A DNA stretch of 8,036 nucleotides from AWTP1-13 sp039808585 (GTDB lineage Bacteria > Pseudomonadota > Alphaproteobacteria > Rhizobiales > Hyphomicrobiaceae). Every line of letters begins with the position of its first letter. Position 1 is the first letter of the stretch. Position numbers and translations under genes: made by a program. Where the stretch lies: positions 1-8,036 of the forward strand of contig JBDHTJ010000205.1 of NCBI GenBank assembly GCA_039808585.1, read 5' to 3'. Below, piece after piece: positions 1 to 6,124 of this stretch. The notes below the pieces were generated by a model. That model saw only the letters and a list, made by a program, of their open reading frames with translations, had not been told where the DNA came from and did no database searches.

Positions 1-173
1 TCGACAAGAACGTTGCAGGCTCCGCATGCGCCGGCCCCGCAGCCGAAGCGTGCGGCCATGAGGCCCAGATGATTGCGCAGCACGTCGAGCAGAAGCGCAT
101 TATCAGGCGCCGAAATGCTGTGTCGACGCCCGTTGACGGTGAGGGATATCGGGGTTCCTGCGCTTGCTGTCAT
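1..173 (-). CDS. [2Fe-2S] small subunit of a molybdenum hydroxylase (xanthine dehydrogenase/IorA/NicA type), N-terminal part
   Basis: The 57 visible codons read from an ATG at 171-173 and run off the left edge. They encode a plant-type ferredoxin N-terminus: a beta-rich start (ISLTVNGRRHSI), then LLDVLRNHLGL, then FGCGAGACGACNVLV. Cysteines 44, 49 and 52 give the C-x4-C-x2-C part of the iron-sulfur motif; the fourth cysteine would lie off the window. In this family (isoquinoline oxidoreductase IorA, nicotinate dehydrogenase small subunit, CO dehydrogenase CoxS) the subunit passes electrons from the molybdopterin subunit, and a second helical [2Fe-2S] domain follows to a total of about 150-170 residues. 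The start overlaps the stop of the upstream Bug gene by 4 bases (ATGA on the minus strand), which implies translational coupling. The substrate cannot be told from this fragment. The large molybdopterin subunit is expected further left. Confidence 0.88.
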   Translation of the reverse strand, partial: MTASAGTPISLTVNGRRHSISAPDNALLLDVLRNHLGLMAARFGCGAGACGACNVLV

Positions 174-1144
174 TGCTGCATCCTGATGCCGGCCTGGCGG
201 ATGACGCCCGCCCATTTGTCGATGTCCTTGCGTATGTAGGTGTCGAATTCGTCTGCCGTCATGATCATCGGCTCGGCGCCTTGCTGGCGCCATGCGTCCC
301 GGATCTGCGGGCGCTGCACGATGGCTGCAACGGCCTTGTTCAGCTTTTCCACGGTCGGCTTCGGCGTGCCGGCGGGCGCCATCAGGCCCAGCCAGATCAA
401 CGCCTCGTAGCCTGCAACGCCGCTGTCGGCAATGGTCGGCACGTCGGGCAGGACGGAGGAGCGATTGAGGCCGGTCGTGCCCAAGGCCCGCACCTGCCCG
501 TCACGCACGGCAGGCGCCATCGTGGTGATGGCGTCGATCATCATCTGCACGTGGCCGCCGATGACGCTGGTGCGCGCTTCGCCCGAACCGCGGTGCGGCA
601 CATGCACGATGTTGGTGCCGCTTATGGCTTTGAACAGTTCGCCGGCCATGTGATAGGGCGTGCCGGGCCCAGAGGAGGCATAGTTGAGGTCGCCCGGCTT
701 CGCCTTCAGCAAGGCCACGAAGTCTGCGGTGGTGTTCGCGGGCACGGAAGGATGCACCACCATGACGAGATCCGAATAGTTCACCGGGGCGATCGCGACG
801 AAGTCTCGCATCAACTGGAACGGCTTGTTGGGGATCAGGGTCTCGTTGACGGTGTGCGTGTTGGACATCATCAGGAGCGTGTAGCCATCCGGCGCCGATT
901 TGCCCACCTCCGAGGTGCCTATGATGGAGCCGGCGCCCGGGCGGTTCTCCACTACGAACGACTGTTTCAGGTCTTCCTGCAGCCCCTGCGCGATGAAGCG
1001 CGCGTAGACGTCTGCCGGGCCCCCTGCGCCGAACGGCACGACGATGCGGACAGGGCGGCTTGGATAGTCCTGCGCCGAGGCGGCAGGTCCCCACGCCAGA
1101 ACAATGGCGGCCAGGCACAAGGCGGCGCCGCGGACGAGCCACAT
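170..1144 (-). CDS. Bug/TctC family periplasmic solute-binding protein
   Basis: The 324-residue product is the usual length for the Bug (tripartite tricarboxylate transporter receptor) family. A signal peptide (residues 1-24, hydrophobic core ALCLAAIVLAW, cleavage after ASA) is followed by the hallmark mature start YPSRPVRIVVPFGAGG (27-42). Other family signatures are NRPGAGSIIGT (67-77), DGYTLL (86-91), YASSGPGTPYHMAGELFK (155-172) and HVPHRGSGEA (181-190). Such proteins bind carboxylates, amides or aromatic acids in the periplasm and deliver them to TctAB-type permeases or act as orphan receptors. No TctA or TctB gene is visible. The ATG start has a good Shine-Dalgarno GGAGGA seven bases upstream. 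The stop overlaps the next gene, a molybdenum hydroxylase ferredoxin subunit, so I infer that it captures that enzyme's substrate or a related compound. The ligand is not known. Confidence 0.93.
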   Translation of the reverse strand: MWLVRGAALCLAAIVLAWGPAASAQDYPSRPVRIVVPFGAGGPADVYARFIAQGLQEDLKQSFVVENRPGAGSIIGTSEVGKSAPDGYTLLMMSNTHTVNETLIPNKPFQLMRDFVAIAPVNYSDLVMVVHPSVPANTTADFVALLKAKPGDLNYASSGPGTPYHMAGELFKAISGTNIVHVPHRGSGEARTSVIGGHVQMMIDAITTMAPAVRDGQVRALGTTGLNRSSVLPDVPTIADSGVAGYEALIWLGLMAPAGTPKPTVEKLNKAVAAIVQRPQIRDAWRQQGAEPMIMTADEFDTYIRKDIDKWAGVIRQAGIRMQQ

Positions 1145-1151
1145 GGTCGTT

Positions 1152-1157
1152 TCCTCC
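1152..1157 (-). promoter_or_regulatory. Shine-Dalgarno of the Bug-family gene
   Basis: The minus strand reads GGAGGA seven bases before the ATG at 1144. This supports the chosen start, which also gives a complete signal peptide. Confidence 0.75.
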
Positions 1158-1200
1158 AGCTTTTTTGGGGCCGCCGCCTACGGGCGCCGAGCCGGGACGA

Positions 1201-1228
1201 AGTGTAAGCGGCGTTGCGCCCCGATCAA
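1201..1228 (-). promoter_or_regulatory. candidate sigma70-type promoter for the Bug/ferredoxin operon
   Basis: On the minus strand TTGATC (1228-1223) and TACACT (1206-1201) are separated by 16 bases, each matching four of six consensus positions. A start near 1194 would give a leader of about 50 bases before the Bug gene. The -35 box overlaps the stop codon of the upstream HdeD-like gene, so the Bug operon could be transcribed independently of it. This is pattern matching by eye; GC-rich genomes yield such matches by chance. Confidence 0.32.
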
Positions 1229-1827
1229 GCAGATGTGGTGTTGCCCTTGACCCGCCGCCCCGCCAGGGACAGGAGGACGAAACTGAGCCCTGTCGACAGG
1301 AAATTGATGCCGACCAGCAGCCCAATGGCCCAGCCGGCCGATGTCGGCAGGTTGAGCGCAATGAGCAAGCCAGCGGCTATCGCCACTACGCCGCTGAGCA
1401 GCAGCCATACCCACCCCTCGTGCCCCTTCAGCCGCACGCCCATCACGATCTGCAGCACGCCTTCGGCCATGAACAGGGCCGCAAGCATTAGAGTGAGCGT
1501 GATTATGCCGGTAAGCGGGAAGAAGGCGAGGTAGGCGCCGACGAAGACATAAAGGGCGCCAATGAGCAGGTTGAGCAGCAGCGCACCCCAGCGCGTAATC
1601 GAGAACGAGTGGATGAGCATGATCAGGCCGCTCACCATGAAGATCCAGCCGAGGGCGATCTTTGCGGCGATGGTGGAGACGAGTGGAAAGGCGATAGACG
1701 CGACGCCTGCGAGCACGAAGACGATGCCGAGCCCCAGAAACCAGCCCCAGTGCTCTGCAATCTGCCGCCGGGCCTCGGCCACCGCTGCCGCGTACTGTTG
1801 CGGTGTCATGTCGGATTGCTGTGCCAC
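1225..1827 (-). CDS. HdeD/DUF308 family six-helix membrane protein
   Basis: The 200-residue product is an integral membrane protein with about six hydrophobic helices, near residues 27-47, 53-74, 82-102, 107-128, 138-158 and 164-187. It carries the alternating glycine-rich helices of the HdeD acid-resistance family, for example WGWFLGLGIVFVLAGVASI, GWIFMVSGLIMLIHSF and FMAEGVLQIVMGVRLKG. The first 26 residues are soluble and charged. HdeD of Escherichia coli is linked to acid resistance at high cell density, but the biochemical role of the family is unknown and the acid role should not be assumed here. The start is GTG, chosen because GAGGAGG lies six bases upstream; the alternative ATG at codon 7 lacks such a site. 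The gene follows the TAXI gene on the same strand after 84 bases and precedes the Bug gene by 80 bases. Confidence 0.85.
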   Translation of the reverse strand: MAQQSDMTPQQYAAAVAEARRQIAEHWGWFLGLGIVFVLAGVASIAFPLVSTIAAKIALGWIFMVSGLIMLIHSFSITRWGALLLNLLIGALYVFVGAYLAFFPLTGIITLTLMLAALFMAEGVLQIVMGVRLKGHEGWVWLLLSGVVAIAAGLLIALNLPTSAGWAIGLLVGINFLSTGLSFVLLSLAGRRVKGNTTSA

Positions 1828-1833
1828 GCTCTG

Positions 1834-1840
1834 CCTCCTC
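1834..1840 (-). promoter_or_regulatory. strong Shine-Dalgarno that fixes a GTG start
   Basis: The minus strand reads GAGGAGG six bases before GTG at 1827-1825. It decides in favour of the GTG start of the HdeD-like gene over the internal ATG at 1809-1807. Confidence 0.75.
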
Positions 1841-1847
1841 TGCTCCG

Positions 1848-1877
1848 ATGATCTTGCGGGATGCGCATCAGGGCCAA
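1848..1877 (-). promoter_or_regulatory. weak promoter candidate with a palindrome in its spacer, upstream of the HdeD-like gene
   Basis: On the minus strand TTGGCC (1877-1872) and GATCAT (1853-1848) are 18 bases apart. The spacer contains the perfect 10-base palindrome GATGCGCATC (1860-1869). A start near 1841 would leave almost no leader before the Shine-Dalgarno, which weakens the case. Readthrough from the TAXI gene is an equally good explanation for expression. Confidence 0.2.
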
Positions 1878-1911
1878 AGCATCGTACGCGATTTTTCTCG
1901 GCTTCAGGGCC

Positions 1912-3321
1912 TCATTCTGCGGCTGCCTTTGCTGGAGGACGCTTCGCGTACAGCTGTTGGCGCACGAGATCGATGTGGCCGCGCAGATCGTAGACACGGT
2001 CGGAAAACGTGAGCGGCACTTTGATGCGCCGCACACCGGCATCGATGCGTTCGATCTCGGCCCGTGACCGCTCGATATGTTCGAAGGCCTCCGACGTGTC
2101 GACTTGGCGTTCCAGTGCCTTGAGTTCGCGATACCAGTAGAGAAGACGGCGCCTGATGAACCAGGCGTAGAGTGCCGGCAATCCCCGCATCAGCGGCAGA
2201 ATGACAGCAAGCGCAGGGATGAGAAGCACGAGCTTTGCCCCGTGCGCGGACATGAATGCCGTGACCGAGAAGGGGACGCCGAAACGGTGATTGATGGGCG
2301 CGCTCGCCCGCAGGATGAAAGGAAGCTCGCCCGTCCTGTAGATCAGGCGGGCATCTCTCGAGAAGGTGAACTCGGGATCGCTTGCGGAAGGGAACTCACC
2401 GGCCTTGTAAAACAAGATGGGGTCGCCGTTCTTGTCGAAGCCGGACCGGGGATGGTTGAGCACCGTATGCGCCAGAAGGTTGACGAGTGCGGGGTCCATG
2501 TCGGCCCGGATCACCAGAGCTGCCGTCGTGGCGAGCAGCGTGATGTCTGCAGAGGGGATGAGCGGGCTGAACTCAACCGAGCCGGTGGGCATGACCACCT
2601 TCGTCAGGGCGGGGAAACGGTTGACGTAGGCTGATGCCTCCTCCTCGAAGTTCATGAGGCGGATATCGCCGATGTGCAGCAGCGCCTGGATGCGGTCGGT
2701 ATCGGGCGGACTGATGACGATCGCAGCGTCTGCCTGGCCGGAGCGGAACTGGGCGACGTCGGCCGCCAGATCCTCCTCGATCAGCGTCACGTTGGTGCGG
2801 TCGACGCCGTTGGCACGCAAGAGCTGCAAGGCGAGGCGGCGGGCGCCGCTCTGGCGCGTGCCGACCAGGATCTTCCTGCCCTTGAGGTCGCTGAGGCGGG
2901 CGATCGGCATATCGCCACGGGTGAAGACCCAGATCGGCTCGTAGAACAGGCGACCGACGGAACGCAGCTTGTCGAGCTCACCCTTGCGCCATTCCTTCGA
3001 CCGGGCGCCGGCAAGGCGGCCCTGCATGCTGCCGACGACGCCGCCCTTGATGAAACCCGCGTTGACGGCAGAGCCCGGCTCGATCAGCGCCTTCAGCGTA
3101 TCAAAGCCTTCGAGGGTGCGCCGAAGCTCGAGTTTGACGCCGTTGCGCTCAAGATCCTCTCGCCAGGTTTCGGCAAGGGCGTGGTAGGTGGTGTTGCCTG
3201 TCGCCATAACGATGCGACCCGGCACATCCGGCCGCGACTGGAAGGCAACGAAAATCGAACCAAAAAAGGTGCCGATTACGCCGAGGACCACGGCGGCCAT
3301 GCGTGCGATATTGGAGTCCAT
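1912..3321 (-). CDS. TAXI-family TRAP-type solute-binding protein, membrane-anchored with a cytoplasmic tail
   Basis: The 469-residue protein has a TAXI (NMT1-like) binding domain at about 35-335, with IVMATGNTTYHALAETW near its start and LSDLKGRKILVGTRQSGAR (143-161) further on. Ordinary TAXI receptors are about 320 residues with a cleaved signal peptide. Here the N-terminal hydrophobic segment (8-27) lacks a clear cleavage site and looks like an anchor. A second hydrophobic segment (about 362-388) is followed by Arg390-Arg392, so the positive-inside rule puts the last ~77 residues in the cytoplasm. That tail is rich in charged residues and may be helical or coiled (397-430). I recall this longer form recurring among proteobacterial TAXI proteins. 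No DctQM-type TRAP permease gene is visible. The ATG has only a weak site (AGGGA) close upstream. The ligand is unknown; a sensing role is possible but unproven. Confidence 0.85.
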   Translation of the reverse strand: MDSNIARMAAVVLGVIGTFFGSIFVAFQSRPDVPGRIVMATGNTTYHALAETWREDLERNGVKLELRRTLEGFDTLKALIEPGSAVNAGFIKGGVVGSMQGRLAGARSKEWRKGELDKLRSVGRLFYEPIWVFTRGDMPIARLSDLKGRKILVGTRQSGARRLALQLLRANGVDRTNVTLIEEDLAADVAQFRSGQADAAIVISPPDTDRIQALLHIGDIRLMNFEEEASAYVNRFPALTKVVMPTGSVEFSPLIPSADITLLATTAALVIRADMDPALVNLLAHTVLNHPRSGFDKNGDPILFYKAGEFPSASDPEFTFSRDARLIYRTGELPFILRASAPINHRFGVPFSVTAFMSAHGAKLVLLIPALAVILPLMRGLPALYAWFIRRRLLYWYRELKALERQVDTSEAFEHIERSRAEIERIDAGVRRIKVPLTFSDRVYDLRGHIDLVRQQLYAKRPPAKAAAE

Positions 3322-3350
3322 TTTCCCTACCCGATGCTGGACTTCGAACG

Positions 3351-3365
3351 AACGCCTGTGGCGTT
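3351..3365. repeat. inverted repeat AACGCC-N3-GGCGTT
   Basis: Perfect 6-base arms AACGCC (3351-3356) and GGCGTT (3360-3365) flank TGT, followed on the plus strand by two further T residues. It lies about 30 bases upstream of the TAXI start. It could be an operator half-site pair, or a short terminator-like hairpin read on the plus strand. Confidence 0.5.
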
Positions 3366-3382
3366 TTAGCCGGCGGAACGCG

Positions 3383-3406
3383 ACGCCGCCATGAACTCAG
3401 CGGCGT
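3383..3406. repeat. inverted repeat ACGCCGC-N10-GCGGCGT
   Basis: Perfect 7-base arms (3383-3389 and 3400-3406) flank a 10-base spacer. The outer five bases of each arm, ACGCC and GGCGT, repeat the core of the inverted repeat at 3351-3365, whose centre lies about 37 bases away. This fits a pair of operator sites for a regulator of the divergent genes. No regulator gene is in the window. Confidence 0.45.
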
Positions 3407-3586
3407 AGATGCCGTTCGCGGCGCCAGCGTGGCCAGCGGGCCTCAGCCGGGACGTGCGTTGTCCAGCCAAGTCCGATGGCGGTAGTCCCTGAGGCGTATC
3501 GGATTTTCCGTGGGTTCGGCCGTGTTGTTCCCCATGCGGCAGAGACAGCGCCTGCTTCCTGCTTTATGGACGTGGGAAACTATCGG

Positions 3587-3591
3587 CAGGG
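3587..3591 (+). promoter_or_regulatory. weak ribosome-binding site of the MFS gene
   Basis: CAGGG lies nine bases before the ATG at 3601. It is only a partial anti-Shine-Dalgarno match, but it is the best near this start. The next in-frame ATG, at codon 25, would cut into the first transmembrane helix. Confidence 0.4.
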
Positions 3592-3600
3592 CGAACCCGC

Positions 3601-4812
3601 ATGAAAGACGCAGCGCAGCATTCCCCTCAGGCGCGAAATATAACTGTTCTGGCATTGTCCCAGGCGCTGTTCATGTCGATCCAGAGCATGGGAATATCCT
3701 CCACGCCGCTTGCCGCCTATTCCCTTCTCGACCAGAACCACAAGTGGATGGCGACGGTGCCGATCTTCCTCACCCACTTCGGGGTGATGGTGTGCACCAT
3801 TCCCGCCTCCCACATCATGGCGGCGATTGGCCGGCGCGCCGGCTTCATGCTGGGGGCGATGGCGGGCTTGGCCTTCGGGCTCATCGGCTGCACGGCGATC
3901 ATGATGGGCTCGTTTCCGCTGCTCTGCGTCGCCGCGTTCCTGCAGGGGGTGCAGGGTGCGTTCTTCTGGTACTTCAGGCTTGCGGCGGCTGATGCGGCGC
4001 TTCCCGCAAACCGGGCAAGAGCGATCTCGCTCGTCATGGCCGGTGGCGTGCTTGCAGGGTTCCTCGGGCCTCAGGCTGCGAAGTGGACGGTCGATGCGAT
4101 GGCGGCCATGTTCGCAGGGGTATATCTCACTGCGGGTGCCTTCTCGCTGGTCGTCATGGGTCTCGTACAGTTCGTGCGCATTCCGACGCTCAGCGCCGCC
4201 GAGCGGGCGGAGCCTGGGCGCAGCATGGGTGAGGTGGCGCGCCAACCGGCCTATCGCGTGGCGCTCGCGTCATCGGTGTTCGGTTATGCCGTGATGACCA
4301 TGACGATGTCGGCCACCCCTCTCGCCATGATGGCCTGCGGGTTCGGGTTCAACGAAAGTGCCACGGTGATACAGGCGCATGTCGTGGCGATGTTCCTACC
4401 CTCATTCTTCACGGGGCACCTGATCACGCGCTATGGCGTGTTGCCCGTGATTGCAACGGGTGGTGTGATCCTGCTTGGTTGTGCGCTGGTCAATCTCTCG
4501 GGTGTGGCATTCGCCAACTTCATGATTGCCAACATTCTCGTCGGCATCGGTTGGAACTTTACCTATGTCGGCGGTTCCACGCTCTTGACCTCCACCTACA
4601 CGACCTCGGAGCGCGCGAAGGTGCAGGCGAGCCACGATTTCTCGGTCTATGCCGCGACGGCCACTGCCGCGGCCTTATCAGGTCTGCTTGCCGAGAAGGC
4701 CGGCTGGTTCGCCATCAACCTCACCGCCATCCCTCTGATGGCAGTTATCGTCTCATCCGCGGTTTGGCTGATGCGCCAGCGGGCGCGCACGGCGGCGGAG
4801 CCAGCGGAATAA
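3601..4812 (+). CDS. major facilitator superfamily (MFS) transporter
   Basis: The 403-residue protein has the length and hydrophobicity of a 12-helix MFS permease, with a longer polar linker between the halves (about 196-218, PTLSAAERAEPGRSMGEVAR). A degenerate motif A lies between helices 2 and 3 (HIMAAIGRRAGFMLGA, 71-86), a glycine/proline-rich motif C-like helix at 144-162 (LVMAGGVLAGFLGP), and a second-half motif A-like loop at 272-284 (GHLITRYGVLPVI). The late GWNFTYVGGSTLLT (317-330) and SERAKVQASHDFSVYA (336-351) segments resemble a group of MFS proteins common in alphaproteobacteria. MFS proteins move small solutes using ion gradients; the sequence does not show the substrate or whether this one imports or exports. 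It is divergent from the TAXI gene and 178 bases before the ABC operon, so it is probably a separate unit. Confidence 0.9.
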   Translation: MKDAAQHSPQARNITVLALSQALFMSIQSMGISSTPLAAYSLLDQNHKWMATVPIFLTHFGVMVCTIPASHIMAAIGRRAGFMLGAMAGLAFGLIGCTAIMMGSFPLLCVAAFLQGVQGAFFWYFRLAAADAALPANRARAISLVMAGGVLAGFLGPQAAKWTVDAMAAMFAGVYLTAGAFSLVVMGLVQFVRIPTLSAAERAEPGRSMGEVARQPAYRVALASSVFGYAVMTMTMSATPLAMMACGFGFNESATVIQAHVVAMFLPSFFTGHLITRYGVLPVIATGGVILLGCALVNLSGVAFANFMIANILVGIGWNFTYVGGSTLLTSTYTTSERAKVQASHDFSVYAATATAAALSGLLAEKAGWFAINLTAIPLMAVIVSSAVWLMRQRARTAAEPAE

Positions 4813-4860
4813 TCCAGCGCGCTCGAGTGCCCTGCGACCAAGCGCACTTTGCTCAATCAT

Positions 4861-4889
4861 TTGGCGAATGCCCGAAGAACGGTCAGAAT
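4861..4889 (+). promoter_or_regulatory. candidate sigma70-type promoter for the ABC operon
   Basis: TTGGCG (4861-4866) and CAGAAT (4884-4889) are 17 bases apart, each matching four of six consensus positions, in the AT-richest stretch of the gap before the ATPase gene. It would give a leader of about 95 bases. Found by eye and unsupported by other evidence. Confidence 0.28.
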
Positions 4890-4950
4890 ATTAATGCCGA
4901 CGCCTGTAACATGGGCAGGGGTTGCGTTGCTGGACTCTGCGATTGCTCTA

Positions 4951-4971
4951 AGCTGACGCCATAGTCAGGCT
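4951..4971 (+). repeat. imperfect hairpin in the presumed leader of the ABC operon
   Basis: AGCTGAC (4951-4957) pairs with GTCAGGCT (4964-4971) if one G is bulged; the perfect core is CTGAC-N6-GTCAG. It ends about 20 bases before the ATPase start codon, just before the poorly placed GGGAG at 4973-4977. It could be an operator or a leader structure affecting translation. Confidence 0.35.
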
Positions 4972-4990
4972 TGGGAGCAGGCGCAGAGCA

Positions 4991-6091
4991 ATGCTCGACA
5001 CAGTGTCGAAGGCCACGACGGGCCAAAGCCTGCACATCGATCGCGTCACACATCGCTATGGCACGTCTGTGGCGGTGGCCGATGTAAGCCTCGATATCAA
5101 GGGCGGAGAGCTGGTGGCGCTTCTGGGTCCCTCCGGATGCGGCAAGACCACATTGCTGCGCGCCATCGGCGGCTTCATCGCCCAGAGCGAGGGCAGCATT
5201 CGTGTCAGTGGCGAGGCGATCGATCATCTGCCTCCCAACAAGCGCAGCGTCGGGATCGTCTTTCAGAACTACGCGCTGTTTCCGCACATGACGGTGGCCG
5301 AGAATGTCGCCTACGGTCTGGAGGCACGGCGGCGGCCGAGGGCGGAAACTCGCAGCCGCGTCGATGAAATGCTGCAGCTCGTCAAGCTTACCGAACTAGC
5401 CGGCCGCTATGCGCGCGAGCTTTCGGGTGGGCAGCAGCAGCGGGTGGCGCTGGCGCGGGCCCTTGCCGTTCGTCCATCGATCCTGCTGCTGGACGAACCG
5501 TTCGCAGCGCTCGACAAGAACCTGCGCCTCGACATGCAGATCGAGATCAAACGCATTCAGCGGCGCGCAGGCACGACGACGCTGATCGTTACGCACGACC
5601 AAGAGGAGGCGCTGTCCATGGCCGACCGGGTGGCCGTGTTCAATCACGGTCGCCTCGAGCAGTTCGGCACACCGACCGAGATCTACGACCGGCCTGCCTC
5701 GCTGTTCGTGAACACCTTCGTCGGCACGGCGAACCGGTTCCCCGGCGTCGTGGAGGGGAGCGAGGGAAAGCTCGTCACGTTGCGGCTCGATACGGGCGAC
5801 CTGATCGAAGCGCGCCCGCCATCGTCGCCGATTGCCAAGGGCGTGCGCGTCACCGCCTGCATCAGGCCGGAGCAGCTTCGGATTTCGGGCGAGGGCGGGA
5901 TTACAGGCACGGTGGAGATGGGCCTGCCCCTGGGGCCGGTGGTCGTGCACGAGATCCGCGATGCGACGGGCCGCACATTCAAGATCAGCGAGCAGCGGCA
6001 GGCCGGGATGGAACCGCGCAGCTTCGGCGAGCGCGTGCGCGTCGCAGCGCTCTCTCCTGACGCCGTATCTATCTTCCCCACTTCGCCCTGA
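4991..6091 (+). CDS. ABC importer ATP-binding protein, spermidine/putrescine (PotA) type
   Basis: The 366-residue protein carries the full set of ABC ATPase motifs: Walker A GPSGCGKTT (46-54), Q-loop Gln92 in FQNYALFPHMTVAENVAYGL, signature LSGGQQQR (144-151), Walker B ILLLDEP (164-170), D-loop ALD (173-175) and switch His202 in THDQEEA. A C-terminal region (about 245-366) has the beta-rich TOBE-like layout of the PotA/MalK group, including IRPEQLRI. It sits on the cytoplasmic side and hydrolyses ATP to drive import through the permeases. All key residues are present, so it should be active. It is the first gene of the operon, 33 bases before the binding-protein gene. The ribosome-binding site is weak (GGGAG 13 bases upstream), but no other in-frame start precedes the domain. 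The symbol is left empty because the substrate is not proven to be a polyamine. Confidence 0.93.
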   Translation: MLDTVSKATTGQSLHIDRVTHRYGTSVAVADVSLDIKGGELVALLGPSGCGKTTLLRAIGGFIAQSEGSIRVSGEAIDHLPPNKRSVGIVFQNYALFPHMTVAENVAYGLEARRRPRAETRSRVDEMLQLVKLTELAGRYARELSGGQQQRVALARALAVRPSILLLDEPFAALDKNLRLDMQIEIKRIQRRAGTTTLIVTHDQEEALSMADRVAVFNHGRLEQFGTPTEIYDRPASLFVNTFVGTANRFPGVVEGSEGKLVTLRLDTGDLIEARPPSSPIAKGVRVTACIRPEQLRISGEGGITGTVEMGLPLGPVVVHEIRDATGRTFKISEQRQAGMEPRSFGERVRVAALSPDAVSIFPTSP

Positions 6092-6112
6092 GAAGAAAGC
6101 TTTCCGTTTCAC

Positions 6113-6118
6113 AAGGAG
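6113..6118 (+). promoter_or_regulatory. strong Shine-Dalgarno of the ABC binding-protein gene
   Basis: AAGGAG lies six bases before the ATG at 6125. It is much stronger than the sites before the ATPase or permease genes, in keeping with the usual excess of binding protein over membrane components. Confidence 0.8.
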
Positions 6119-6124
6119 ATTTCG

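Larger units (their letters stand above)
3322..3600. other. divergent intergenic region between the TAXI and MFS genes
   Basis: These 279 bases separate two divergently transcribed genes and should hold both promoters and any shared operator. Short open frames cross it, but they have no recognisable content, no good ribosome-binding sites and no family features. I could not identify a convincing -35/-10 pair for either gene. It does contain two inverted repeats with a common ACGCC/GGCGT core and a weaker TCCGAT (3472-3477)/ATCGGA (3498-3503) pair with a 20-base spacer. Confidence 0.6.

Noticed and set aside
1145..1200. Possible hairpin CGCC-TACG-GGCG near a run of six T residues
   Set aside because: The stem is only four base pairs, and the T-run is on the wrong side of it for a terminator on either strand of interest.
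164..1207. 347-codon open frame on the plus strand opposite the Bug gene
   Set aside because: It lies fully opposite a gene with a signal peptide and many Bug signatures; its own translation is low-complexity and His/Arg/Gly-rich.
501..1361. 286-codon minus-strand frame overlapping the Bug gene and the HdeD-like gene
   Set aside because: It runs out of frame through two better-supported genes, is dominated by Arg, Gly and Pro, and has no recognisable domain.
3443..3655. 70-codon minus-strand frame in the divergent region
   Set aside because: It overlaps the start of the MFS gene and has no convincing ribosome-binding site or recognisable content.
4826..4850. Possible terminator after the MFS gene (AGTGC/GCACT followed by TTT)
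   Set aside because: Only five base pairs with a 13-base loop and three T residues; too weak to call.
4883..5287. 134-codon minus-strand frame before and inside the ATPase gene
   Set aside because: Most of it is antisense to the Walker A region of the ATPase gene; no domain or ribosome-binding site was seen.
6095..6104. Palindrome GAAAGCTTTC between the ATPase and binding-protein genes
   Set aside because: A single 10-base palindrome within an operon gap, with no loop and no repeat elsewhere; likely chance.
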